Shown here piece by piece: positions 1 through 13,496 of a stretch of DNA of 43,515 nucleotides; positions within the stretch are counted from its first letter, which is position 1, and each line of letters begins with the position of its first letter. Position numbers and translations under genes: made by a program. Source of the DNA: Candidatus Aminicenantota bacterium (GTDB taxonomy: Bacteria > Acidobacteriota > Aminicenantia > UBA2199); the NCBI GenBank assembly GCA_027318645.1, contig DAHVOV010000157.1, positions 1 to 43,515 of the forward strand. Direction: 5' to 3'. The notes below the pieces were generated by a model. That model did not search any database, was not told the DNA's origin, and was given only the letters and a program-made list of their open reading frames with translations.

Positions 1-2
1 AC

Positions 3-644
3 GAGGCCTCCCTGGACGCCACCGCCGAGCTCCTGGCCCGCCACGACCTGATCATGGCCGCCGCCGGCGCCCATCCGCACAATGCCGGCGGCTACACGCC
101 GCAGGTCGAAAAGCGCCTGCTGGCCTTCCTCGACCGCCACCGCGTGCTGGCCCTGGGCGAGGTCGGCCTCGATTTCCACTACGACCTGGCGCCGCGCGAC
201 CGCCAGGAGGAGGCGTTCCGCCGCCAGGCGGCGATCGCCGCCGAGCGCGGCCTGCCCCTGGTCATCCACTCGCGGGAGGCGGAGCGCAGGGTGCTGGACA
301 TCCTGGAGCAGGAGCGCTTCCCGGGCCCGGTCGTGTTCCACTGCTTCACCGGCGACGAGGAGGCGGCCAGGGAGATCCTGGGCCGCGGCTACTCCCTTTC
401 GTTCTCGGGGATCATCACCTTCCGCAAGGCCGATGCCCTGCGCCGGGTCGTGGCCGCGACGCCGCTCGAGCGGCTGCTGAGCGAGACGGACTCGCCCTAC
501 CTGGCCCCGGAGCCGGAGCGCGGCCGGCGCAACACGCCGCTGGGGGTCGTCCGCGTGGTGGAGAGCATCGCCGCCATCAAGGGCGTCGCCGTTCCCGAGG
601 TGCTGGCGCAGGTGGCGGCCAACCTGCGCCGCCTGCAGGGCTGA
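3..644 (+). CDS. tatD: TatD family metal-dependent hydrolase, 5' end truncated by window edge
   Basis: Frame is open from the window start; protein has GAHPHNA, GEVGLDFHYD, VIHSREAE, FHCFTG and ETDSPYLAPEP(E)RGRRNTP motifs typical of TatD. Confidence 0.93.
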   Translation, partial: EASLDATAELLARHDLIMAAAGAHPHNAGGYTPQVEKRLLAFLDRHRVLALGEVGLDFHYDLAPRDRQEEAFRRQAAIAAERGLPLVIHSREAERRVLDILEQERFPGPVVFHCFTGDEEAAREILGRGYSLSFSGIITFRKADALRRVVAATPLERLLSETDSPYLAPEPERGRRNTPLGVVRVVESIAAIKGVAVPEVLAQVAANLRRLQG

Positions 645-3104
<2,460 letters not shown>

Positions 3105-3115
3105 GCCGGGTTCCT

Positions 3116-5530
<2,415 letters not shown>

Positions 5531-5535
5531 TCGTG

Positions 5536-6570
5536 CTACTCCTTCTTCAGCTCAATGCGGCGCTCGAAGCGCGGATCGGGATCGACCGCGGTGGCGACGA
5601 CCTGCAGGGCCGGGAAATGGCCGAGCACGAAGCCGAGGTTGCGCTCGTCCATGGCGGCGTCGTAGTCGTCGAGCAGGAACACCGGGTACTCGCCGCGCGT
5701 GCGGCGGAAGAGGTCGATGTAGGCCATGTAGAGCATCATGGCGTACTTCTTCTTCTCGCCCGACGAGAACAGCGGCAGCCGGCGGCCGGCCACCGTGATC
5801 TCGAAGCGGTCGCGCTGCGGCCCGACGAGCGCGCGGCGGCAGCGGACCTCCGTCTCGCGCGCCCGCTCCATGCCGTCCAGCAGGTCGGGAACGGGGTCGC
5901 TTCCCTCCAGGCCGGTGACGGGGAGGTAGCCCAGGGCGATGTCCTCGGCGAACGCCTCCGCCAGGGTGCCGTTCAATTGGTCCGTGAATGCCCTCCGCTT
6001 CGCGATCACGCCGCTTCCCGCCTCGGCCAGCAGTTTATTCCAGCTGCGCAGTTCCGATGATTGGATCGATCTAGCCAAGTTTTTCAACAGATGATTCTTC
6101 TGTCGTAAGGCATGATTATAGCGCAAAAGGTCGTGCAAGTAAAGGGTGGAGAGGCCGTAAATGAAGCGGTCGACGAGGCGGCGCAGCGCCGAGACGCCGT
6201 CCACCGACTGGCCGTAGAGGAAGTGGGAGAAGAACAGGGGATAGAGGTGGTTCCCCACCCGGGTCAGGGGCGCGCGCTCGCCGTTCAGCTGCAGGATGAA
6301 GCTCTTTTCCATGCGGGCGGAAATGCGGTTTTCCCCAGTTCTATCGGATATATCGGCATTAAGGTAGAATCCGGGGCCGCCGAAGCAGACCAGGTCGCGA
6401 TGGCCGACCGGGATGAACGACTTGCCGAAGCCGAGGATGTGGAGCGCCTCGATGACCGAGGTCTTGCCGCTGCCGTTGGCGCCGAAGATCAGGTTCTTCC
6501 CGGGGGCGAACTCGACGCCGAACCCCCTCAGGCAGCGGAATCCGTTAATTTCTAACTTGTTTACCTGCAA
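5536..6570 (-). CDS. recF: DNA replication and repair protein RecF
   Basis: 344 aa; N-terminal LEINGFRCLRG, Walker A GANGSGKTS, C-terminal FSSGEKKK and LLDDYDAAMDE; located between dnaN and gyrB. Confidence 0.93.
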   Translation of the reverse strand: MQVNKLEINGFRCLRGFGVEFAPGKNLIFGANGSGKTSVIEALHILGFGKSFIPVGHRDLVCFGGPGFYLNADISDRTGENRISARMEKSFILQLNGERAPLTRVGNHLYPLFFSHFLYGQSVDGVSALRRLVDRFIYGLSTLYLHDLLRYNHALRQKNHLLKNLARSIQSSELRSWNKLLAEAGSGVIAKRRAFTDQLNGTLAEAFAEDIALGYLPVTGLEGSDPVPDLLDGMERARETEVRCRRALVGPQRDRFEITVAGRRLPLFSSGEKKKYAMMLYMAYIDLFRRTRGEYPVFLLDDYDAAMDERNLGFVLGHFPALQVVATAVDPDPRFERRIELKKE

Positions 6571-6577
6571 GCAGCGG

Positions 6578-7681
6578 TCAGATGTTCAGCGGCATGACGA
6601 TGTAGATGAAGTGGGAGCCGCTGCCGTTCAGCGGCTTGAACTGGAAGGAGCTCTCGCTGTCGTTCATGCCGATGGCGATCTTTTCGGCGTCGATGTGGGT
6701 CAGGAAGTCGAGGATGAAGTTGCCGTTGAAGCCGACGCTGACGGACTTGCCCGGGAACTCCACGGGGATCTCGTCGTAGCCTTCGCCTTTCTCGGGGGTG
6801 GTGCGCTCCAGGACGAGCTTGTTCTTGGAGAACTTGAACACCACGCCGTTGTTGCGCGTCTTGAAGATCAGGATGCGCCGCAGCGTCTGCAGCAGCTCCT
6901 CGGTCTTCACCACCGCCGTCTGCTCCGTCTTGTCGGGAATGACCGTCTTGTAGTTGGGGAACTTCTGGTCGACGATGCGCGAGCACAGGACGCGGTTCTT
7001 GTGCTTGAAGAAGAGGTTGTTGTTGTCGAAGGCGAACTCGACCTCGCCGGCGCTGCCGATCTTCAGCACCTCCAGCAGGGTCTTGCGCGACAGGATGTAT
7101 TCCACCGTCTCACCGACGCCGGTGTCGGCGGCGAAGAACGTATAGGAAAGGCGGTGGCCGTCGGTGGCCGCCATCTCCAGCTTGTTCTTGGAGATGCTCA
7201 TCAGGGCGCCGCCCAGGTTGAACTTCAGCTCGGGGGAGATGACGTAGTAGCAGTTGTTGATCATGGCCTGCAGGTCGGCCAGCGGCAGGGAGACGGCGCC
7301 GGACATGTCGTTGGCCGGCAACTCGGGGTAGTCGGCGGACTGCAGCCCGAGCATCTTGTACTTGCAGGTCTTCTTCTCGTTGGTGATCACGACCTGCAGG
7401 TCATTGTCCTCGGAGATCTCGATCATGCCGTCAGGCATCTTGGAGACCAGGTCGTAGAGGTCCTTGCCGTTCACGGTGAAGGAGCCGACGTTCTTCACCT
7501 CGACCTGCAGGTTGGTGACCAGGCCGATCTCCAGGTCGGTGGCGACCAGCTCCAGCACGCCGCCGTCCATGGCCGAGAGCTTGATGTTCTGCAGGATCTC
7601 CATGATGGCCTTCTTCTCGAAGATCCCCTGGAACAGCCGCAGCTCGTTTTCCAGCTTCGCCTTTTCCACAAAAATTTTCAT
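6578..7681 (-). CDS. dnaN: DNA polymerase III beta subunit (sliding clamp)
   Basis: 367 aa; MKIFVEKAKLENELRL start and C-terminal HFIYIVMPLNI typical of DnaN; synteny with dnaA and recF. Confidence 0.95.
   Translation of the reverse strand: MKIFVEKAKLENELRLFQGIFEKKAIMEILQNIKLSAMDGGVLELVATDLEIGLVTNLQVEVKNVGSFTVNGKDLYDLVSKMPDGMIEISEDNDLQVVITNEKKTCKYKMLGLQSADYPELPANDMSGAVSLPLADLQAMINNCYYVISPELKFNLGGALMSISKNKLEMAATDGHRLSYTFFAADTGVGETVEYILSRKTLLEVLKIGSAGEVEFAFDNNNLFFKHKNRVLCSRIVDQKFPNYKTVIPDKTEQTAVVKTEELLQTLRRILIFKTRNNGVVFKFSKNKLVLERTTPEKGEGYDEIPVEFPGKSVSVGFNGNFILDFLTHIDAEKIAIGMNDSESSFQFKPLNGSGSHFIYIVMPLNI
7662..7670 (+). promoter_or_regulatory. Candidate DnaA box TTTTCCACA inside the 5' end of dnaN
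   Basis: Exact TTTTCCACA (8/9 to TTATCCACA); same TTTTCCACAAAAATTTT string as upstream of dnaA. Confidence 0.4.
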
Positions 7682-7724
7682 TTTCGACCTGCCTTTCTCT
7701 TACTCTAATCTTACGTGAAAGAGT

Positions 7725-7753
7725 ATCATAATCAAATCAAGTCAAACATGCAA
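7725..7753 (-). promoter_or_regulatory. Candidate sigma70-type promoter for dnaN
   Basis: Minus strand TTGCAT-N17-TATGAT upstream of the dnaN start. Confidence 0.5.
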
Positions 7754-7847
7754 CAGGCGGAAGTGGAAAAGTTCCCTTGCGCTTGGGACAGCGCGCGTTC
7801 CGCTTCTGGGGGCCGCTGTTGAAAAGATGTGCGCGCGGTGGAAAACC

Positions 7848-9182
7848 CTAGTCGGCGAAAAATTCAACATAGGAATGCACTTTTCTGGAAAAGTCGCTGT
7901 CGTCCTGCAGCATCTTCTCGATCTTGTTGATGGAGTGCAGGACGGTCGTATGGTGCTTGCCGCCGAAGGATGCGCCGATCTCCACCAGCGGGCTGCGCGT
8001 CAGCTTCTTGGAAAGGTACATGGCCACCTGGCGCGGCAGGGCGACCTTGGGCGAGTTGTTCTTCGATTTCAGGTCGTCGATGGCGATGTCGAACTTCTCG
8101 GAAACGAACTCCTGGATGGTGTCGATGGTGACGGCCTTCTTCTCGATGTTGATGTAGGGGCGCAGCGCCTCCTTGGCGAAGGGCAGGGTGATGGTGTCCG
8201 AGCGCAGGTCGGCGTGCTTCAGGTCGGCATAGCCCAGCAGCCGGTTCAGCGCGCCCTCCAGCTTGCGGATGTTGTCCTTGATGGCGTTGGCCAGGAACTC
8301 GATCACGTCATTGGGGATCGAAAGCTCGTTCTGATAGATGCTCTTGCGCTCGGCGATCTTCTTCTGCAGGATGGCGATGCGCGCCTCCAGGTCATAGGGG
8401 AAGATGTCGACGATGGCGCCCATCTCAAAGCGCGACTTGATGCGCTTCTCCAGGTCGGGGATGTTGTCCGGGTGCTTGTCGGCGCAGATGACGATCTGCT
8501 TCTCCTGCTGGATCAGGTTGTTGAAGATGTAGTAGAACTGCTCGCTGGTCCCGCCCCACTTGGTGATATATTGGATATCATCGATCAACAGCACGTCGAC
8601 CGACGTGTATTTCTTGATGAAATCGGAGCGCTTGCTCAGCCGCGTGTACTCCACGTACTCGTTCATGAAATCGCTGGTGGTCAGGTAGACCACGCTGATC
8701 TTGCCGTTGTTCTCGAGCAGGCGGTTGCCGATGGCCTGCATCAGGTGGGTCTTGCCCAGGCCGACGTCGCTGTAGATGTACAGGGGATTGTAGGACTTGC
8801 CGGGGAACTCGGCGACGCTGTGGGCGAAGGAGTAGGCGATGCGGTTGGAGTCGCTCTGCACCAGCGACTCGAAGGTGTATTTCTTCTGCAGGCGGGAATC
8901 GGGTCCCGGCTCCTTGCGCCCCTCGTCGGCCGCCTCGGGCAGGCTCTCCTCGTCGTCGAGGGGAACGATCTTGGTGATGAAGTCGAAATGCTTGCGGGTA
9001 TAATGGTTGATGTCCTCCAGCAGGTTCTGCCGCACCCACTGCAGGTTCTTGCGGTCGGGCGCGCCCAGGAACAGCGTCTTTTCCAGCGTGCCGATGTATT
9101 TCAGCGGCTCGATCCATTTCTTGATCGTGGGTTCGTCCAGGACGCTGTCCAGGTAGTTTTTCAACTTCTGTAGATTATCCAT
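7848..9182 (-). CDS. dnaA: Chromosomal replication initiator protein DnaA
   Basis: Contains YNPLYIYSDVGLGKTHLMQAIGN (Walker A), DVLLIDDIQY, and domain IV MYLSKKLTRSPLVEIGASFGGKHHTTVLHS; start placed at MDNLQKL (ATG 9182); the ORF extends to 9215. Confidence 0.95.
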   Translation of the reverse strand: MDNLQKLKNYLDSVLDEPTIKKWIEPLKYIGTLEKTLFLGAPDRKNLQWVRQNLLEDINHYTRKHFDFITKIVPLDDEESLPEAADEGRKEPGPDSRLQKKYTFESLVQSDSNRIAYSFAHSVAEFPGKSYNPLYIYSDVGLGKTHLMQAIGNRLLENNGKISVVYLTTSDFMNEYVEYTRLSKRSDFIKKYTSVDVLLIDDIQYITKWGGTSEQFYYIFNNLIQQEKQIVICADKHPDNIPDLEKRIKSRFEMGAIVDIFPYDLEARIAILQKKIAERKSIYQNELSIPNDVIEFLANAIKDNIRKLEGALNRLLGYADLKHADLRSDTITLPFAKEALRPYINIEKKAVTIDTIQEFVSEKFDIAIDDLKSKNNSPKVALPRQVAMYLSKKLTRSPLVEIGASFGGKHHTTVLHSINKIEKMLQDDSDFSRKVHSYVEFFAD

Positions 9183-9301
9183 CCCTGCCACCATTTTCCA
9201 CAAAAATTTTAACAAATGTGGAAAATAATTTCATGTCGATCTCTCGGATTCCTCAAGGCTTACCGCGCCATCTTAGAAGAAAAGGTCCGGGGTGTCAAGC
9301 C
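9183..9301. promoter_or_regulatory. oriC: Candidate oriC / dnaA upstream region
   Basis: Divergence point of the two gene blocks, upstream of dnaA, with TTTTCCACA at 9194-9202 and its inverted copy TGTGGAAAA at 9217-9225 around an A/T-rich stretch. Confidence 0.65.
9270..9298 (-). promoter_or_regulatory. Candidate sigma70-type dnaA promoter
   Basis: Minus strand TTGACA-N17-TAAGAT. Confidence 0.65.
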
Positions 9302-9330
9302 TTGACAATAAAAATGTTTTTGTGTATATG
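9302..9330 (+). promoter_or_regulatory. Candidate sigma70-type promoter for glutamine synthetase
   Basis: Plus strand TTGACA-N17-TATATG. Confidence 0.6.
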
Positions 9331-9336
9331 GCAGGA

Positions 9337-10716
9337 ATGAAAGAAAAAATCACCCTCACCGTCGCCAAAAAGAAGCTGAAGGACGCGCAGGTCGAGTTCA
9401 TCGACCTCAAGACCCTGGACCTGCGGGGCAAGCTGCACTCGCTCGTTCTCCCCGTCTCCATGCTGGACGAGAAGCTCATGCGCAACGGCGTGGGGTTTGA
9501 CGCCTCGTCGTACGGCTTCGCCAAGCCGGAGAAGAGCGACATGGTCATGGTCCCCGACCTGGACACCCTGTTCATCGACCCCTTCCGGACCCGCAAGACG
9601 GCGGTGTTCATGGCCGGCATCCACCTGACCGACCGGGCGCGCAGCCGCTTCGCCGAGGACCCGCGCTTCGTGGCCGCCAAGGCCGAGGCGGCGCTGGCCA
9701 AGTCGCGCGTCGGCACCCAGGCCCTGTTCGGGCCCGAGTTCGAGTTCTTCATCTTCAAGGAGGCCGAGTTCGGCGTGGGCGAGGAGGGCTGCTTCTACTT
9801 CCTGAAGCTGGACAGCGAGACGAAAAGCAACCAGTACCACGCCGGCTCCCCCGAGGACGAGCACGTCGACTTCAAGAACGAGGCGGTCGCCGTCCTGCAG
9901 GAGCTGGGCATCGACATCAAGTACCACCACCACGAGGTGGCGGTCAACCAGCACGAGATCGAGACCAAGTTCGACACCCTGCTGCGGACGGCCGACCAGG
10001 CGGTGATCATCAAGTATGTCCTGTTCAACCTGGCGCGCAAGCACGGCCTGTTCGTCACCTTCATGCCCAAGCCGTTCTTCGGCAAGGCCGGCAACGGCTG
10101 GCACGTCCACCAGTTCGTCATGAACCGCGGCGCCAATGTCTTCCTGAAAAAGGGGAATTACGCCAATTTCTCCGATGCCGGCCTGCACTACCTGTCCGGG
10201 CTGCTCTTCCACTCCGGTTCGCTGAGCGCGTTTTCCAACCCCTCGACCAACTCCTACAAGCGCCTGGTGCGCGGCTTCGAGGCGCCGGTCTCGGCCATTT
10301 TCGCCACCTCCAACCGCAACGCCGCCATCCGCATCCCGGCCTACGTGGACGAGAACGAGACGCGGCTGGAATACCGCCCCGGCGACGCCTCCTGCAACCC
10401 CTACCTGTTCCTGTCCGCCATGCTGCTCGCCGGCATCGACGGCGTCTTCAAGAACCTCTCGCCGGAGAAGTTCAACTTCGGGCCCTTCGACGGCGTCATC
10501 CCCGACAGCAAGGTGTTCCAGAGCAAGATCAAGCTGCTGCCGGCCGACCTGGCCGAGGACCTGGACTGCCTGGAGCGGGACGGCGAGTACCTCAAGTACG
10601 AAGGCGTGTTCGACGACGCGCTCATCCAGCAATGGCTGAAGGTCAAGCGCGCCGAGATCGAGGAGGTCGCGCGCATTCCCCATCCCAAGGAGTTCGAGGC
10701 CTACTTCAACTTCTGA
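9337..10716 (+). CDS. glnA: Glutamine synthetase (class I-like)
   Basis: FGPEFEFFIF, MPKPFFGKAGNGWHVHQF, FSNPSTNSYKRLVRGFEAP, NRNAAIRIP, ETRLEYRPGDASCNPYL; the ORF opens at 9292, start chosen as ATG 9337 (ATG 9328 also possible). Confidence 0.88.
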   Translation: MKEKITLTVAKKKLKDAQVEFIDLKTLDLRGKLHSLVLPVSMLDEKLMRNGVGFDASSYGFAKPEKSDMVMVPDLDTLFIDPFRTRKTAVFMAGIHLTDRARSRFAEDPRFVAAKAEAALAKSRVGTQALFGPEFEFFIFKEAEFGVGEEGCFYFLKLDSETKSNQYHAGSPEDEHVDFKNEAVAVLQELGIDIKYHHHEVAVNQHEIETKFDTLLRTADQAVIIKYVLFNLARKHGLFVTFMPKPFFGKAGNGWHVHQFVMNRGANVFLKKGNYANFSDAGLHYLSGLLFHSGSLSAFSNPSTNSYKRLVRGFEAPVSAIFATSNRNAAIRIPAYVDENETRLEYRPGDASCNPYLFLSAMLLAGIDGVFKNLSPEKFNFGPFDGVIPDSKVFQSKIKLLPADLAEDLDCLERDGEYLKYEGVFDDALIQQWLKVKRAEIEEVARIPHPKEFEAYFNF

Positions 10717-10886
10717 TGCGCATGGCAACGGCGGTGAAGCGGGTCCTGGCCGTGGCGGCGATCCTGGTGGTGCTGTTCGCTCCCTTCCTGCTGCTGGTCG
10801 ACTTCGACCGCTACCTGCCGCCGGTGCTGACCGTCTGGCTGCTCTCCGCCGCCTACTTCGTCTTCATCAAGAGCCGCCGCTCCTGA
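10716..10886 (+). CDS. Small predicted membrane protein (56 aa)
   Basis: MRMATAVKRVLAVAAILVVLFAPFLLLVDFDRYLPPVLTVWLLSAAYFVFIKSRRS; two hydrophobic segments; start overlaps the glnA stop (TGATG). Confidence 0.55.
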   Translation: MRMATAVKRVLAVAAILVVLFAPFLLLVDFDRYLPPVLTVWLLSAAYFVFIKSRRS

Positions 10887-10903
10887 GCCATGCGCGTCCC
10901 CCT

Positions 10904-10919
10904 TGTTTCACGTGAAACA
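10904..10919. promoter_or_regulatory. parS: parS centromere site 1
   Basis: Perfect 16-bp palindrome TGTTTCACGTGAAACA. Confidence 0.95.
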
Positions 10920-10957
10920 TCCCGTTGCGCCCTGTGCGGGGCGCTCCGGCCCCGGGG

Positions 10958-11521
10958 ATGAGCGGCGACGCGTTCCTCGATTTCCTCCTCGAGTACAACC
11001 GCAAGGTCAACCTGGTCTCGCGCCACTCGACCCGCGAGTCGCTGCAGGCGCTGGTCGCCGAGACGCTCCTGCTGAAGGACCTGGTCTCCACGCCGCTGCT
11101 GGTGGACGCCGGCAGCGGCGGGGGCCTGCTGGGCATCCCGCTGGCCCTCGCCCTGCCCGCCAAGCGTGTCGTCCTGGTCGAGACCATCGGCAAGAAGGCG
11201 GCCTTCCTGCACGAGGCGCTGCGCCGGCTGCGCCTGGACAACGCCGAGGTGTGGGAGGGGCCGGTGCAGGACTTCATGCACCGGCGCGGCCGCTTCGACA
11301 GCTCGCTGGCCGCCCGCGGCTTTCCCGCCATCGAGGCGCTGGCCGAGTACGTCCTGCGCGGCAAGGTGCGCGAGCTGCTGCTCATCTCGTCTCCCGCCAA
11401 GATCGGCAAAATCGCACCGCGGCTGGCAAAATTCCGCCAAACCAGCTATAATATCCCCTCACGGGACAACCTGGTCGTCTTCAAACTGGAGAATGTTTCA
11501 CGTGAAACACATGCGTCATGA
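10958..11521 (+). CDS. rsmG: 16S rRNA (guanine-N7) methyltransferase RsmG (GidB)
   Basis: FLLEYNRKVNLVSR, LLVDAGSGGGLLGIPLAL, VVLVETIGKKAAFL; adjacent to parAB and the parS sites. Confidence 0.85.
   Translation: MSGDAFLDFLLEYNRKVNLVSRHSTRESLQALVAETLLLKDLVSTPLLVDAGSGGGLLGIPLALALPAKRVVLVETIGKKAAFLHEALRRLRLDNAEVWEGPVQDFMHRRGRFDSSLAARGFPAIEALAEYVLRGKVRELLLISSPAKIGKIAPRLAKFRQTSYNIPSRDNLVVFKLENVSRETHAS
11494..11509. promoter_or_regulatory. parS: parS centromere site 2, within the 3' end of rsmG
   Basis: Perfect TGTTTCACGTGAAACA. Confidence 0.95.
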
Positions 11522-12276
11522 GTGAGATTATTGCCGTAGCCAACCAGAAGGGGGGAGTGGGCAAGACCACGACCGCCATCAACCTGGCGGCGGCGCTGGC
11601 CATCGCCGAGAGGAAGGTCCTGCTCGTCGACCTCGACCCCCAGGCCAACGCCACCACCGGCATGGGGCTGGACAAGAGCTCCCTGAAGCGGGACGTCTAC
11701 GCGGTCCTGGCCGGAGAGGCCGGCATCCGCGAGGCCATCCTGGGGAGCGAGCTGAAGTTCCTGGACGTGGTGCCGGCGTCGCGCAACCTGGCCCGCTTCG
11801 AGCTCGAGACGGTCTCCGACGACAGCAACCACCTGTACCTGAAGAACGTCCTGGCCGAGCTGGGAACGGAGTACGAGCATATCCTGCTCGACCTGCCCCC
11901 CTCGCTGGGCCTGCTCACCATCAACGCCCTGACGGCGGCGGGAAGCGTGCTGATCCCCATCCAGGCCGAGTACTACGCCCTGGAAGGCCTCTCGGACCTG
12001 ATGAACACCATCAACCGCATCAAGGAGAACTTCAACGCCGCCCTGGAGATCAAGGGCGTGCTGCTGACGATGTACGACGAGCGCACCAACCTCTCGCGCC
12101 AGATCGAGGACGAGCTGAGGAACTTCTTCAAATCCAAGGTGTACGACACCGTGATCACGCGCAACGTCCGCCTGTCGGAGGCGCCAAGCTTCGGCAAGCC
12201 CATCCAGCTCTACGACATCCGCTCGGCGGGGGCCCGCGCCTACATGTCCTTGGCCAAGGAGATGACGGGAAAATGA
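11518..12276 (+). CDS. parA: Chromosome partitioning ATPase ParA/Soj
   Basis: IIAVANQKGGVGKTTTAINLAAALA (deviant Walker A), VLLVDLDPQANATTG; adjacent to parB. Confidence 0.96.
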   Translation: MSEIIAVANQKGGVGKTTTAINLAAALAIAERKVLLVDLDPQANATTGMGLDKSSLKRDVYAVLAGEAGIREAILGSELKFLDVVPASRNLARFELETVSDDSNHLYLKNVLAELGTEYEHILLDLPPSLGLLTINALTAAGSVLIPIQAEYYALEGLSDLMNTINRIKENFNAALEIKGVLLTMYDERTNLSRQIEDELRNFFKSKVYDTVITRNVRLSEAPSFGKPIQLYDIRSAGARAYMSLAKEMTGK

Positions 12277-13112
12277 AACGCAAAGTGCTGGGCAAGGGGA
12301 TCGCGGCCATCATCGCCAACGAGCCGCTGGGAAAGAACAAGCTGGTCGACCTCGACGTGGACAGCATCCATCCCAATCCGTTCCAGCCGCGCAAGGCGTT
12401 CGCCAAGAACGCCCTGCAGCAGCTGGCCGACTCGATGAAGGAGGACGGCGTCATCCAGCCGGTGGTGGTGTACAAGCGCGACGGCAAGTATTTCCTGGTC
12501 GTCGGCGAGAGACGCTGGCGCGCCGCCCAGCTGCTGAAGTGGGAAAAGATTCCGGCCGTGGTCAAGGAATTCTCCGACGACGACGTCATGGCCAAGGCGC
12601 TGATCGAGAACATCCAGCGCGAGGAGCTCAACGCCATCGAGATCGCCGAGGGCATCGAGGCCTTGATCGCCCGCAGCGGCGAGGGGCAGCAGGAGACGGC
12701 CGACCGCCTGGGCATGAACCGGGCGACGCTGGCGAATTTCCTGCGCCTGCTCAAGCTGCCGGCGCCGATCAAGGAGTCGGTCGTGCAGGGCAAGCTGGAC
12801 CAGGGGCACGCCCGCGCCCTGCTGTCGCTGAAGAGCGAGGGCGAGATGCTGGCCGCCGCCGCCCAGATCGTCCGCAAGGGGCTGTCGGTCCGCCAGGCGG
12901 AGATGCTGGTCAAGAAATACGAGGAGGCGCCGCGCCGGGTCCGGCCCGCCGCCGACCCCGACATCGTCAAGATGGAGAACCGCCTGACCCACAGCCTGGC
13001 CACCAAGGTGAAGCTGCTCTATTCCCGCAACGGCCGGGGCAAGGTGGAGATCTTCTTCAACTCGCTGGCGGAGTTCGACCGGCTCTACGCCATCCTCAAC
13101 AAGGAGAAATGA
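12273..13112 (+). CDS. parB: Chromosome partitioning protein ParB/Spo0J
   Basis: LGKGIAAI, NPFQPRKAF, GERRWRAAQLL, ALIENIQREELNAIEIAEG; starts within an ATGA overlap with parA. Confidence 0.95.
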   Translation: MKRKVLGKGIAAIIANEPLGKNKLVDLDVDSIHPNPFQPRKAFAKNALQQLADSMKEDGVIQPVVVYKRDGKYFLVVGERRWRAAQLLKWEKIPAVVKEFSDDDVMAKALIENIQREELNAIEIAEGIEALIARSGEGQQETADRLGMNRATLANFLRLLKLPAPIKESVVQGKLDQGHARALLSLKSEGEMLAAAAQIVRKGLSVRQAEMLVKKYEEAPRRVRPAADPDIVKMENRLTHSLATKVKLLYSRNGRGKVEIFFNSLAEFDRLYAILNKEK

Positions 13113-13113
13113 C

Positions 13114-13496
13114 ATGAACAAAGTCGAGGCGCCCCTGAAGATCAGCGGCTTCATCGATCGCGACACCGAGATCAGCGGCGACGTCAAGTTCAAGGAGAAC
13201 TTCCGCATCGACGGCGTCCTGAAGGGCAAGCTCCTTTCGGGCAACGGCCTGATCGTCGGCGAGAGCGGCGAAGTCGAGGCCGACATCGACGTGGTCACCA
13301 TCTCCGTCAACGGCCGGGTGAAGGGAGCGATCAAGGCCAAGGAGCGGATCGAGATCTTCTCCAAGGGCCGGGTGATCGGCTCGCTTTCCGCCCCCAAGCT
13401 GATCATCGAGGAGGGCGCGTTCTTCCAGGGATCGTGCCAGATGGAGATGAAGGCGCTGGAGAGCAAGAACCGGGACAGCGAGCCCAAGCCGGCGCG

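Noticed and set aside
6030-6130. Locally A/T-rich stretch inside recF
   Set aside because: Reading frame and RecF features are intact; likely local codon usage, not an insertion.
7707-7722. parS-like AATCTTACGTGAAAGA between dnaN and dnaA
   Set aside because: Only about 11/16 matches to parS, while two perfect sites exist nearby; not convincing.
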